Assembly (NCBI RefSeq): GCF_014698995.1
Contig: NZ_JACWZZ010000001.1
Coordinates: forward strand, 702,501 to 766,500
Reading direction: 5' to 3'
DNA from: Hymenobacter duratus
GTDB taxonomy: Bacteria; Bacteroidota; Bacteroidia; Cytophagales; Hymenobacteraceae
DNA: 64,000 bases
Shown: in pieces, positions 37,510 to 46,248 of the stretch
Layout: every line of letters begins with the position of its first letter
How positions within the stretch are numbered: position 1 is the first letter of the stretch
The notes under the pieces: generated by a model
Seen by the model: only the letters and a program-made list of their open reading frames with translations
Told to the model about the DNA's origin: nothing
The model's database searches: none
Program-made: the position numbers and the translations under genes

Positions 37510-38481
37510 TCAGTCTTCGTGGCCGGGTATGGCGGCCTGGGGAGCGGCCTGTTGCAGCTCTTTGGCTTCGCGGGCGAGGCGCAGCTTCTCTTTCTCTGAG
37601 GGCTGCTTAGGCAAGGCGTCCAGGTCGGGCTGGCCAGCATCTACCCAGCACGTGTACCAGAAAGCCCCGATCAGGCGCTGGGCCAGGCGCATCTGCCGCT
37701 CCACCTGCCCCGTGAGCCGCTGGTGGTACTCGTGGCTGAACTCGCGCGAGTACACCCGCACCGTCTGGTTGCCGCGTTCCTCAAACCCGTACTTCTTGTC
37801 CTCGGGCATCCTGGCCGTCAGGTCCCGCTCAAACGTCAGCACCGAATCGACGGCGGCATTGGAACGGGCTACGGCCGCCCAGATGGTTTCGGAGGGCCGC
37901 TCGATGTACGGGGCCGGACCGGTGAAAAAGTCGTAGTTGGCGGCCAGGATTTCGGGCAGCCTGGATTCCCAGAGGCCATGAATACCGCGCTGGCCCGTGA
38001 GCTGGCCGTTGTAGTTGTGGGTGGTGTGCAGCGGCACGCAGGCATCGGCAATGTAGTGCCCCAGGTCAGCGGAGAGGCTCAGAATCCGGTCGGCGTCGCG
38101 CTGGCGGAAGGCTTCCGTGAGCTGGCCTTTCATGCGTACCACCTGCCAGGGCACAATGCCGTGCTTCATCAACGAGTCTTCCCCGAATTTGGCCACCGCG
38201 TCGGCGTAGGAGCGGGGCAGCCGGGCCAGTGCCGAGTCGCCGTAGATATCTACGTCAAGAAAGTGGCGGGCCGCCTCGCCGGGCACCACCGAGCGTCGCG
38301 AGTCGGGCCGGGTGGCGTTTTCGGTCAGGTAGTCGATGTTGGTTTTGTAGAAGCCCATCATTTCGGGCGGCAGCGTAAACACGGCCAGCCGATTGATAAG
38401 CCGGTGCCCGAAAAATCCCCACGCCTGGGGCCGCTGCGGCAGCAACAATAAAAAGGCTAAAAGCAGCAGTATACGAGGCAT
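37510..38481 (-). CDS. Secreted zinc-dependent phospholipase C / S1-P1 nuclease-fold protein
   Basis: This protein of about 323 residues has a signal peptide cut before AWGFFGHRLINRLA. The mature protein therefore starts at or near the Trp-containing N-terminus that supplies a zinc ligand in this fold. Other likely ligands are in HFLDVD, DLGHYIADACVPLHT, HNYNGQ and IHGLWE. Family members are phospholipases C or S1/P1 nucleases; the sequence does not settle which. The C-tail is charged (EKEKLRLAREAKEL). The ATG at 38481 gives a clean signal peptide, and the 20 upstream codons are doubtful. TATCTTCC on the minus strand at 38518-38511 may be its -7 box. Confidence 0.82.
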   Translation of the reverse strand: MPRILLLLAFLLLLPQRPQAWGFFGHRLINRLAVFTLPPEMMGFYKTNIDYLTENATRPDSRRSVVPGEAARHFLDVDIYGDSALARLPRSYADAVAKFGEDSLMKHGIVPWQVVRMKGQLTEAFRQRDADRILSLSADLGHYIADACVPLHTTHNYNGQLTGQRGIHGLWESRLPEILAANYDFFTGPAPYIERPSETIWAAVARSNAAVDSVLTFERDLTARMPEDKKYGFEERGNQTVRVYSREFSHEYHQRLTGQVERQMRLAQRLIGAFWYTCWVDAGQPDLDALPKQPSEKEKLRLAREAKELQQAAPQAAIPGHED

Positions 38482-38561
38482 AGCGTCTGGAACACAACGG
38501 ATAGAGGCGAGGAAGATACACGGAGTTATTGAGCCAGGCAACAGCCCAACTCCCGAACGGC

Positions 38562-39296
38562 TCAGGCCCGGTCGCGCACCACCTGATACAAGGCTTCGCG
38601 GTAGGTTTCGCCCACCGGAATGGCCTTGTCGCCTACATACACCGTGTTGCCGTCTACCATACTGATTTTGTCCAGGGAGATGATAAACGACTTGTGCACC
38701 CGCAAAAACGGCGGCTGCGGCAACTGCTCGGCCAGCTCCTTGAGCGTCTGGTAGGTCACGAGGCGCTGGCCCGGAAGTACCAGCGTGAGGTAGTTGCCCA
38801 ACGCTTCGGCGTAGAGAATATCGGCGTGGTTGACCCGCAGAAACTTGTTCTTGCTTTCGCCTTTTACAAACAGGTGGCTGACTGCTGTAGCACTGGCTGG
38901 GGCGGCAGTTGAGCCGGCAGCAGGAGCCGGCACTGCCGGCACTGCCGGCACTGGCTGGGCCTTCTGGGCGGCGCGCAAAAACCGGTCGAAGGCGATGGGC
39001 TTGAGCAGGTAATCAACCACATCATACTCGTAGCCTTCCAGCGCATACTCGGGGTAGGCGGTAGTCAGGATGACTTTGCAACGGCCGCCGCAGAGCTTCA
39101 GGAACTGCAGCCCGGTTAGCTCGGGCATCTGAATATCCAGAAAAACCAGGTCGGCGCGGCCTTCCTGCACCCATAGCAGCGCCTCAATGGGGTTGGTGGT
39201 AAGGCCCACCAGCGTCAGAAACGGAATTTTCTCGATGTAGCTGGCCAGCAGCCGGCCGGCATAGGCCTCATCATCCACCACAAGGCAGCGCAGCAT
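38562..39296 (-). CDS. LytTR-type response regulator
   Basis: This 244-residue protein has a receiver domain (1-120) with acidic pair Asp8-Asp9, phosphoacceptor Asp54 in DLVFLDIQMPE and Lys in YLLKPIAF. A Pro/Ala/Val linker (AVPAVPAVPA) follows, then a LytTR DNA-binding domain (about 145-244, ILYAEALGNYLTL, FLRVHKSFIISL). It lies 77 bases downstream of the histidine kinase gene on the same strand, and together they form a LytS/LytR-like two-component system. The linker is encoded by three tandem 9-base units near 38929-38955. Target genes cannot be inferred. Confidence 0.93.
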   Translation of the reverse strand: MLRCLVVDDEAYAGRLLASYIEKIPFLTLVGLTTNPIEALLWVQEGRADLVFLDIQMPELTGLQFLKLCGGRCKVILTTAYPEYALEGYEYDVVDYLLKPIAFDRFLRAAQKAQPVPAVPAVPAPAAGSTAAPASATAVSHLFVKGESKNKFLRVNHADILYAEALGNYLTLVLPGQRLVTYQTLKELAEQLPQPPFLRVHKSFIISLDKISMVDGNTVYVGDKAIPVGETYREALYQVVRDRA

Positions 39297-39373
39297 AACA
39301 ATAGCAGTAAGTAAAACAGGAAATACACGGCCCGCAAAGCTGCAGAATCCGCCGCAAACCGCCGCTCGGTTCT

Positions 39374-40396
39374 CTACAGTTCCAGGTCCAGGGTCGTGTG
39401 GTAGACCCCGGCCGCCTGCTGCACCCGCAACTGATGCCGGCCCGGATACAGCAGTTCCAGCCGCCGCCGGATATTGGCCAGCCCGATTCCGGTGGTGAGG
39501 TCTTTCTGGTTCTGGCTGATGTAGTTGTGCACCTCAAACCGCAGCCGCGTCGGGGCAGGCAGCGTCAGGCGGATAGCAACCGGCTGCTCTGCGCGGTTCA
39601 CGACACCATGCTTCAGCGCATTCTCCACGAACGGAATCAGCAGCAAAGACGCCACCCGTTGCCCGTTGAGGCCAGCCGGCGTCTCAAAAGTCACAAAGAA
39701 GCTGTCTTCGAAGCGCAGCCGGTGCAGCGCCAGAAAATTCTCCAGGTACTCCACTTCCCGGCGCAGCTCCACTTTGCCGTCGGGGCTTTCGTGCAGCATG
39801 TAGCGCATCAGGTCCGAGAGGCGCAGCGTGGCCTCGGCCAGCGGCTCCGACACCAGGTAGGCCTGCGCGTAGAGGTAGTTGAGCGTGTTGTAGAGGAAAT
39901 GCGGATTGATCTGGGTTTTGAGAAAGGCCAGTTCCGCCTGCGTTTTTTCCTGCTGCAGCTGCTGAGTTTCGCGCTGCTTTTCCCGCAAAAAAGCATCCTG
40001 CACGCCCCAGGCCGCGGCGGCCACCATCATCATGGGCAGGCCCCGCTCGGCATTGTCGCGGAAATACGCCAGCAGCTTTACCTCGCCGGTGTAGTTGCTG
40101 AAACCAAACAGCAGCGGCAGCAGCACCTGTTCCAGTGCGTAGCGAGTAGCCGTGAACACCACCGGCGCCAGCGCCAGCCCCAGCACTAGCTGCGGAATAC
40201 GGCTTTTGCGCAGATAGCGCGGAAACAGCACCAGAAAGCAGTAGTAAAAGATGCTCATCATGCTGAGCCGAAACGTGAGCTGCAACACCAATAGTACGCC
40301 CTGGTTGGGCAGATGCTGCCCATAGATGCCCACAAAGTCGTAGGCCAGCAGCAGCCCCCAGCCCAGCAGGTGGAAAAGCGTAGTTTGACGGTTCAT
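39374..40396 (-). CDS. LytS-type sensor histidine kinase (His_kinase family)
   Basis: This 340-residue kinase has four to five N-terminal membrane helices (about 10-135) with no obvious periplasmic sensor domain. A short coiled coil (REKQRETQQLQQEKTQAE) leads to the phosphoacceptor His166 in QINPHFLYNTLNYL. A GHKL-type ATPase follows, with ENALKHG (N box) and TGIGLANIRRRLEL (G box). It is the partner of the response regulator downstream. Confidence 0.93.
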   Translation of the reverse strand: MNRQTTLFHLLGWGLLLAYDFVGIYGQHLPNQGVLLVLQLTFRLSMMSIFYYCFLVLFPRYLRKSRIPQLVLGLALAPVVFTATRYALEQVLLPLLFGFSNYTGEVKLLAYFRDNAERGLPMMMVAAAAWGVQDAFLREKQRETQQLQQEKTQAELAFLKTQINPHFLYNTLNYLYAQAYLVSEPLAEATLRLSDLMRYMLHESPDGKVELRREVEYLENFLALHRLRFEDSFFVTFETPAGLNGQRVASLLLIPFVENALKHGVVNRAEQPVAIRLTLPAPTRLRFEVHNYISQNQKDLTTGIGLANIRRRLELLYPGRHQLRVQQAAGVYHTTLDLEL

Positions 40397-40612
40397 GGGC
40401 TAAAGCTAACCTGCCGATGCCGCTTCTGCTGGGGTTTTATGGCAACGCCGCCAACTGTGATGCCAACGCCCGATTTGGGCGGATAACCCCGCCAGCGACC
40501 GGGCGGCGGATTCACATCGGGTTTGGGCAGGTTGAGATAATAAAGTTTCGGGCGAGGGGAGCATACGGCACTTTTGAGGCATCTCCTTCACCCTTCGTCT
40601 TTCCGGTTATCC

Positions 40613-41725
40613 ATGAAACGCCTTCCTGCCCTGCTCGTTGCCTGCCTGGTTCTGCTGCTGAGTACCCAGTCCCGGCCCGCCGCCGCCCAAACCGTAAACA
40701 TCGACGCGGCCCTGCGCTACTGGGAAATGACCGACGCGCTGCGCCAGGATAAGCCTCTTACCGATGAGCTGTGGCAGGCATTTGTAGCGGTGCCCGCCAA
40801 CCAGCGCTACATATCCAGCGTGTTCAACGACGAGATGCTGCAGCGCTACCGCCGTGCCATTGAGGTGGTGTACCGCCCCAGCCTCGACTCGGTGCTGCAA
40901 GCCAAGCTGAAGAAGGAAGTATGGTACTACGTGCTGGTGAACGGCTACAAGCAGCGCGAACCGGAGTTCAAACAGTATCTGCTGGAAACTGCCCGCCAGC
41001 CCGCTTACCTGGATCTGATGTACCGCTACGCCTACGAATATCTGCCCCGGCGCGCCCACACCAAAGTGCAGAACCTGCAACTGGCCTACGTGGCCATCGG
41101 CAACGATGCCATTTCCGAGCCGGCCGGCCTCGTGTTCAGCCTGAAATCAGCTATTGATTGGAACAAGCCCAAGAATGGTATTCTGGAAGCCCACGAAATG
41201 CACCACCAGCTCAGTCCCGGCCTCGATTTTAGCTTGGCCGCCAAGCGCGACCAGCCGCTGCTCCAGGCCCTGAGCATGGTGCAGAACGAAGGCTCCGCCG
41301 ACCTCATCGACAAGAAAGTGTTGCTTCAGTCACCCACCGACTCGGCGGCCATACGTGAGTGGCTGCTGGCCGGCGCGCCAGCCGTGCTTCATAAGCTGGA
41401 CTCTGTGCTGCAGGTCGCCGCCCGGCCCGGCAGCACCCTGCCCGAGCTGAAGTACTACCGTCGCCTGTTCAATAGCACCACGGGCCACCTGCCCGGTTTC
41501 TACATGGCCCGCACCCTAGATAACAACGGCTATACCCCGCAGTTGCTGGCTAGCATTGACAACCCGCTGGCCTTCTTTCAGCTCTATCAGAAAGCCGCCA
41601 AAAAGGACAAAACCCACCCACCGGTTTTCTCCCGCGCTTCGCTCAACTACCTCAAAAAGCTCGAAAAGCAGTATGTAGCCCAAGCGCGGGCCGCGCAGAC
41701 GAATACGCAGGCCTCAGCCCGTTAA
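40613..41725 (+). CDS. DUF5700-type putative secreted zinc protease
   Basis: This protein of about 370 residues has a signal peptide (MKRLPALLVACLVLLL... PAAAQ) and a gluzincin-like motif HEMHH (an HExxH) in ILEAHEMHHQLS. A downstream glutamate in QNEGSADLID could be the third zinc ligand. This resembles DUF5700 putative Zn-dependent proteases; the substrate is unknown. The ATG at 40613 is chosen because it begins the signal peptide. It is transcribed divergently from the histidine kinase and convergent with def. Confidence 0.78.
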   Translation: MKRLPALLVACLVLLLSTQSRPAAAQTVNIDAALRYWEMTDALRQDKPLTDELWQAFVAVPANQRYISSVFNDEMLQRYRRAIEVVYRPSLDSVLQAKLKKEVWYYVLVNGYKQREPEFKQYLLETARQPAYLDLMYRYAYEYLPRRAHTKVQNLQLAYVAIGNDAISEPAGLVFSLKSAIDWNKPKNGILEAHEMHHQLSPGLDFSLAAKRDQPLLQALSMVQNEGSADLIDKKVLLQSPTDSAAIREWLLAGAPAVLHKLDSVLQVAARPGSTLPELKYYRRLFNSTTGHLPGFYMARTLDNNGYTPQLLASIDNPLAFFQLYQKAAKKDKTHPPVFSRASLNYLKKLEKQYVAQARAAQTNTQASAR

Positions 41726-41744
41726 TTCCAGGCTTGTTCCCCCT

Positions 41745-41793
41745 AAAAAAACCGGCCGCCAGTAGTGAAGTGCTACTGGCGGCCGGTTTTTTT
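41745..41793. terminator. Two-way terminator between the DUF5700 gene and def
   Basis: Perfect 21-bp stem (41745-41765 with 41773-41793) with a 7-base loop, A7 on one side and T7 on the other, between convergent genes. Confidence 0.93.
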
Positions 41794-41882
41794 GCTGAGA
41801 TGCTGTCTGGGAAGCCGCTAGAACATCCATGCAGAGCTGGAGGCGAAGCATGATGTTGAACAGTCTTTCAATAAGTACCCGT

Positions 41883-42482
41883 CTACCGCCGGCCCTGGCC
41901 CGCGAAACGCATACGGTAGTCGGCATTCACGTCGCCTTTGCTGATACGCGTAAGCTTGCCTTTGATGAGCTGCTTTTTGAAGCCCGAAATCTTGTCGGTA
42001 AACAGCACGCCTTCCAGGTGGTCGTACTCGTGTTGAATCACGCGGGCCGTCATGCCCGAGAAAGTGTCTTCGTGCACCTGGCGCTGCTCATCTTCGTAAC
42101 GAATGACAATGGTTTCGGGGCGGTACACCATTTCGCGCACACCCGGGATGCTCAGGCAGCCTTCTTCAAAGCCCCATTCCTCGCCGGTTTCGCTCACCAT
42201 CCGGGGGTTAATGAAGACGCGCTTCACACCTTGCTCAGCATCGGGCAGCGGTTCGCCGGTTTCTTCGTCTTCCGAGTCAATCATCGGCTCCGAGTCGATG
42301 ACGAACAGGCGTATGCTTTTGCCCACCTGTGGAGCAGCCAGCCCTACGCCGTGGGCGTGGTACATGGTATCGTACATGTCCTGCACAATCTGCTTCAGGT
42401 CGGCCGCCGGGAAATCCTGCGGAATGTCTTTGGCGCGGGCTTTCAGTACTGGGTCACCGAAAGCAACTATGGGGTAAATCAT
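41883..42482 (-). CDS. def: Peptide deformylase
   Basis: This 199-residue enzyme removes the formyl group from the N-terminal Met of new proteins. All three motifs are present: GVGLAAPQVG (45-54), EGCLSIPG with metal ligand Cys109, and QHEYDHLEG with metal ligands His151 and His155 and catalytic Glu152. An acidic insertion (about residues 64-84) lies between motifs 1 and 2. Its ATG overlaps the TGA stop of ruvX (ATGA), indicating translational coupling. Confidence 0.97.
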   Translation of the reverse strand: MIYPIVAFGDPVLKARAKDIPQDFPAADLKQIVQDMYDTMYHAHGVGLAAPQVGKSIRLFVIDSEPMIDSEDEETGEPLPDAEQGVKRVFINPRMVSETGEEWGFEEGCLSIPGVREMVYRPETIVIRYEDEQRQVHEDTFSGMTARVIQHEYDHLEGVLFTDKISGFKKQLIKGKLTRISKGDVNADYRMRFAGQGRR

Positions 42483-42889
42483 CGGGATTCGAGGAAAGAT
42501 TGCAGAATGAGGGTTGCCGACACCCGGTCGACGGTGGCTTTGTCGCGGCGGTCCTTTTTGCTGAGGCCGCCGGCCAGCATGGCGGCGTGTGCCATGCGTG
42601 AGGTATACCGTTCGTCTATCTCATGCACCGGCACCTCCGGAAACTGATTCCGCAGGCTGCGTATCAGGCCTACTACGGCGCTGGTGCTGTCCGTGGCTTC
42701 GTTGAGCAGGGTGCGCGGCATTCCCACGACCAGCGCATCCAGCGGCTCGCGCTGGTGATAGGCTTTCACAAAGGCCAGCACATCTTTGCTGTGCACGGTA
42801 TCAAGAGGGGTGGCAATAAGCTGGAGGGGATCCGTAACTGCCAGCCCCACACGCTTATGGCCATAGTCGATGGCAAGAACACGGCCCAT
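42479..42889 (-). CDS. ruvX: Holliday-junction resolvase-like RuvX (YqgF)
   Basis: This 136-residue RNase H-fold protein has the family N-terminus MGRVLAIDYGHKRVGLAV, the middle motif DALVVGMP and the C-terminal DERYTSRMA, with an acidic Asp in DKATVDRVSA. It is thought to act in pre-16S rRNA maturation and/or junction resolution. The start is fixed at 42889 by the motif; a longer open frame to 43027 runs through a likely promoter at 42941-42948 and is not coding. It heads a ruvX-def operon with overlapping stop and start codons. Confidence 0.94.
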   Translation of the reverse strand: MGRVLAIDYGHKRVGLAVTDPLQLIATPLDTVHSKDVLAFVKAYHQREPLDALVVGMPRTLLNEATDSTSAVVGLIRSLRNQFPEVPVHEIDERYTSRMAHAAMLAGGLSKKDRRDKATVDRVSATLILQSFLESR

Positions 42890-42940
42890 TGCGGAACAGG
42901 ATGAGGAGTAAGCATAGTGCAACCGGTACGGCTGCCGCCC

Positions 42941-42948
42941 CAAAGATA
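42941..42948 (-). promoter_or_regulatory. -7 box (TATCTTTG) of ruvX-def
   Basis: On the minus strand this reads TATCTTTG, a perfect match to the Bacteroidota -7 consensus TAnnTTTG, about 50 bases before the ruvX ATG. The -33 element is weak (around GGTTCT). It supports the shorter ruvX start. Confidence 0.5.
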
Positions 42949-43029
42949 CGACGCCCCGCCAGAACCGGTAGCAGTCGGCCGCTGGTCTGACGCCTGCGCA
43001 ATCCGGCTCACCGAGGATTTCGTACACTT

Positions 43030-43265
43030 CACCGAAGTGTTTTAATCTTCATATAATCATAAACATACCTTTGTTTTGGCTGCCGGGAAGTTTGCGCAGA
43101 TTTGCACTCAATTCAACCCAAAATGGGAATATATTGGGCTAAAGAAAGATGAAATTGCATTGTTATCGGATAATTCATATTGCCTAATAGATGCCTTGAA
43201 TTTCTTGGAAAAGTTTCAATAGATTTGAAATTCTGTGCCTCCTCTCAAGTTTCTTTTATAGCCCA
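43030..43265. other. A+T-rich intergenic island, possible gene remnant
   Basis: This stretch between ruvX and the S41 protease is strikingly A+T-rich compared with its surroundings. On the plus strand one frame is open from 43046 to a TAG at 43220-43222 and encodes protein-like sequence (EYIGLKKDEIALL, CLIDALNFLEKF), but it contains no ATG; a TTG at 43076 is the best start. A TACCTTTG box at 43066-43073 could be a promoter. It may be a fragment of an acquired gene or chance in A+T-rich DNA. Confidence 0.35.
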
Positions 43266-43288
43266 AACCACTACTCTCTCAGCATCTT

Positions 43289-44971
43289 ATGGCAGTCGAG
43301 TTTAAGCCTCAGCCGATGGTTTCTGTGGAGCCCGAGCCGCGCAATTCGCGGCGTCGGGTGCAGCAGCCGTTGTTGTTGGCATTGGTGCTGGCGTGTGGGG
43401 TACTGCTGGGAGCCAACCCGTTCCGGCCGTCTGACCAGAATCCGGATGGCACGGCCCGGGGCTACCTGAAGTTCAAGGAGATTCTGAGCTACGTAGACCG
43501 CGACTATGTAGACTCCGTGGATGCCGAGGCGCTGTCTGACTATGCCATCGGGCGTATGCTGGAGCGACTTGATCCGCACTCGGTGTTCATTCCGGCCAAG
43601 CAGCAGCAGCAGGCCTCCGCTTTTCTACAGAGTGATTTTGACGGGGTAGGGGTGGAGTTCAACATCTTCCGCGACACCGTGACGGTGGTAGCACCGCTCA
43701 GCGGCGGCCCCGCCGAACTGTCGGGCCTGCAGCCCGGCGACCGTATTCTGGCCGTGAACAACGAGCGGGTTTCCGGCAAGCAGCTGTCTACGGAACAGGT
43801 ATTTGGCAAGCTGCGCGGTCCGCGCGGCTCCAAGGTGCTGCTGCAACTGCTGCGCCGCGGCCAGGCCAAGCCTCTGAACGTCATGCTGACCCGCAACCGC
43901 ATTCCCAACAACTCGGTGGATGTGGCGTACCTGCTCGACGCGCAAACGGGCTACATCAAAATCAGCCGTTTCGCCAGTGGCACCTACGACGAGTTCAAGC
44001 AGGCGCTTGGCGACCTGCGCCGCCAGGGCATGACCAGCCTCGTGCTGGACTTGCGCGGCAACCCCGGCGGCTACCTCGACCGCGCCACCAAGCTGGCCGA
44101 TGAGTTTATTGGGGGCACGCGCAAGATTGTATACACCGACGGCAAAGGCGACCAGTACGACACCCAGACCTATTCGCGGGTGCTCGGCGAATTCGAGGAA
44201 GGCCCGCTGGTGGTGCTGGTGGATGAAGGCTCGGCCTCGGCGGCTGAAGTGGTGGCCGGCGCCCTGCAAGACCACGACCGCGCGCTGGTAGTGGGCCGCC
44301 GCACCTTCGGAAAAGGACTTGTGCAGCAGCCCATTGCCCTCAACGATGGCTCGGAGCTGCGCCTGACTATTGCCCGCTACTATACGCCTTCGGGCCGGAG
44401 CATCCAGAAATCATATAGCCACGGCTTGGCGGCCTACGAGCAGGACCTGCAGAACCGGCTGCGTCACGGCGAATTGTTCCACGCCGACAGCATCCATTTC
44501 GCCGATTCGTTGCGCTACCAGACGGTGCATGGGCGCACAGTGTATGGTGGGGGCGGCATTATGCCCGACCTGTTTGTGCCGCGCGACAGTTCGGCTTACT
44601 CTGCATACTACACGCGGCTGCAGAGCCACAATCTGGTGCGCGAATTCGCTATCAACTACTTCCAGAGCCACCGCCCCGAACTGGAGGCGTTGCGCCCGGA
44701 GCAGTTTCTGAGCACCTTCCGTATTTCGGATGCGCAGCTGCAGGAACTGGCTGAAATTGCGGCCCGCGACGGTATGCCAGCTAACCCTTCGCACCTGCGC
44801 CGTTGCGCCAACCTCCTCCGTAATCAACTCAAAGCGTATATTGCACGTAGTGCCTACGGCAAACCGACGTATTACGCGGTGCTGAAGGAGCAGGACGCCG
44901 AGTTGAAGCTGGCCCTACAGGCCGTTGCCGACGGATCGGCTAATCCCATGCAAAAGCTGTCAATGAAATAA
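43289..44971 (+). CDS. S41-family C-terminal processing protease (CtpA-like) with PDZ domain
   Basis: This 560-residue protein has one N-terminal hydrophobic anchor or signal (about 26-42). The S41 N-terminal helical region follows, then a PDZ domain (about 118-200, DRILAVNNERVSG) and the S41 catalytic domain with DLRGNPGG near 254, serine motif GSASAAE (314-320) and general base Lys342 in TFGKG. The C-terminal extension of about 190 residues is typical of Bacteroidota tail-specific proteases. It acts in the periplasm on protein C-termini. It is divergent from ruvX-def and closed by a hairpin at 45006-45033. Confidence 0.93.
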   Translation: MAVEFKPQPMVSVEPEPRNSRRRVQQPLLLALVLACGVLLGANPFRPSDQNPDGTARGYLKFKEILSYVDRDYVDSVDAEALSDYAIGRMLERLDPHSVFIPAKQQQQASAFLQSDFDGVGVEFNIFRDTVTVVAPLSGGPAELSGLQPGDRILAVNNERVSGKQLSTEQVFGKLRGPRGSKVLLQLLRRGQAKPLNVMLTRNRIPNNSVDVAYLLDAQTGYIKISRFASGTYDEFKQALGDLRRQGMTSLVLDLRGNPGGYLDRATKLADEFIGGTRKIVYTDGKGDQYDTQTYSRVLGEFEEGPLVVLVDEGSASAAEVVAGALQDHDRALVVGRRTFGKGLVQQPIALNDGSELRLTIARYYTPSGRSIQKSYSHGLAAYEQDLQNRLRHGELFHADSIHFADSLRYQTVHGRTVYGGGGIMPDLFVPRDSSAYSAYYTRLQSHNLVREFAINYFQSHRPELEALRPEQFLSTFRISDAQLQELAEIAARDGMPANPSHLRRCANLLRNQLKAYIARSAYGKPTYYAVLKEQDAELKLALQAVADGSANPMQKLSMK

Positions 44972-45005
44972 TAGTAGTTAGAATTAGGGGAAAACTATAC
45001 TGCAG

Positions 45006-45033
45006 AACGGCCGGGGTGGGGACTCCGGCCGTT
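45006..45033. terminator. Terminator between the S41 protease and transglutaminase genes
   Basis: 9-bp stem AACGGCCGG / CCGGCCGTT with a 10-base loop and a T5 tail on the plus strand. It also separates the convergent transglutaminase gene. Confidence 0.8.
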
Positions 45034-45050
45034 TTTGATTTTAACAACTG

Positions 45051-46058
45051 TTACTGCCCCAGATCCTGATACCGAAACTCCCGCGTCACACCATCGAATG
45101 GCTTGCCGTCTACTTCGGCGTAGGGGTAAATGAAATAGTTGAGCGGCTGGCCTTTCTGAGACGGCCTAAGAGGTACATCGCGGCCTCGGGTGAATTCGAC
45201 GCGGTTTTCGTCGTGGGCGCCGAAGAAGTAGGCGCGGCGGCTGGGGTCTTTGGCCGCTTCCGAGGCATCGACGGGTACCCAGCCAGTTTGCTTGGTGTAA
45301 AACTCAGCCCAGCAATGGTAGCCTTTGATTTCGCCTGCGCCACGCTCCGCAGGTAGCGGAAACCCGATGCTGAAACGCGCCGGGATACCCAGAGCGCGGC
45401 AGTAGCCGATGAACACGGCGTGGAAATCGGTGCAGTTGCCGCGGCGGGCGTCGCAGGCATAGTAAATGTCACCGCGCCCCCAGCCCTGACCGGTTTTGTC
45501 GTACGTGACGGTGCTGACGACGTGCTCATAAATGGCACGGGCTTTTTCGAGGTCGGTTTTGGCCCCGGCTTTGGCCACCACTTCCTGCGCCCAGGTTTTG
45601 ATTTTGGCATCCAGCGGCACCAGTCGGTCGGACTGGAGCCAGCGGGCCATGTTAGGGTCCGTGGGTTCGGTGACGCGGGCTTTGTAGGTCTTTGCTTCAG
45701 ACGAAGGCGAGAGAAACGGATTCAGGTGCTCACGCCGTGTCGTCTCGAAACGCATACCAACGCGCAGATTAGCCGCCTGAGAAGCCGGTACTTTCAGGTG
45801 CAGCACCTGGTTGCCATACGGCGCTTTGGTGAGCTGGTAAGGGACTGAAGTGGTGATTTTTAGGTTGCGGATGTCCTGCGAAGCATCGGGGTGAGGCACC
45901 GGCAGCCACAGCTCCAGCGAATCGGCGCCGCTGGGCAGGGCGGGTACGGTGGCTATATAGTTGAAGGTGAAGGTGCGGGTGCGAGGCGCTGAAGATGGAG
46001 CGGCAGCCAGCAGCGCAAAACCAACCGGCAACAAACTGCGAAAACGAACAGAGCGCAT
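45051..46058 (-). CDS. Secreted transglutaminase-like (cysteine protease fold) protein
   Basis: This 335-residue protein has a signal peptide (about 1-24), a beta-sandwich N-terminal domain (TFTFNYIATVPALP...) and a transglutaminase-like core with catalytic Cys209 in RGNCTDFHAVF, His248 in GYHCWAEFY and Asp264 in WVPVDASEA. Bacterial members are mostly peptidases or amidases rather than true crosslinkers; the substrate is unknown. It is transcribed divergently from the homogentisate dioxygenase gene. Confidence 0.9.
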   Translation of the reverse strand: MRSVRFRSLLPVGFALLAAAPSSAPRTRTFTFNYIATVPALPSGADSLELWLPVPHPDASQDIRNLKITTSVPYQLTKAPYGNQVLHLKVPASQAANLRVGMRFETTRREHLNPFLSPSSEAKTYKARVTEPTDPNMARWLQSDRLVPLDAKIKTWAQEVVAKAGAKTDLEKARAIYEHVVSTVTYDKTGQGWGRGDIYYACDARRGNCTDFHAVFIGYCRALGIPARFSIGFPLPAERGAGEIKGYHCWAEFYTKQTGWVPVDASEAAKDPSRRAYFFGAHDENRVEFTRGRDVPLRPSQKGQPLNYFIYPYAEVDGKPFDGVTREFRYQDLGQ

Positions 46059-46248
46059 AAGACGGAAAAACAGCGAGGACCCGAAAGCAAGCCACAGCTA
46101 CCCAAGACGCAAAAATAGCCGGTTCCGTTCCGGCGCTTCCGGCGCTGTTCCGCTGTAAGTAGCGGTAAGCGTGGGCTTCTGCCAAACTTCTTACCTTCAC
46201 GCTACAGACCCCGTACCCCATTTCCCACCCGCAACGCTCGTTTTCCGC

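Noticed and set aside
42890..43027. N-terminal extension of RuvX by 46 residues
   Set aside because: RuvX family proteins start at the MGRVLAIDYG motif, and a perfect -7 box lies inside the supposed extension.
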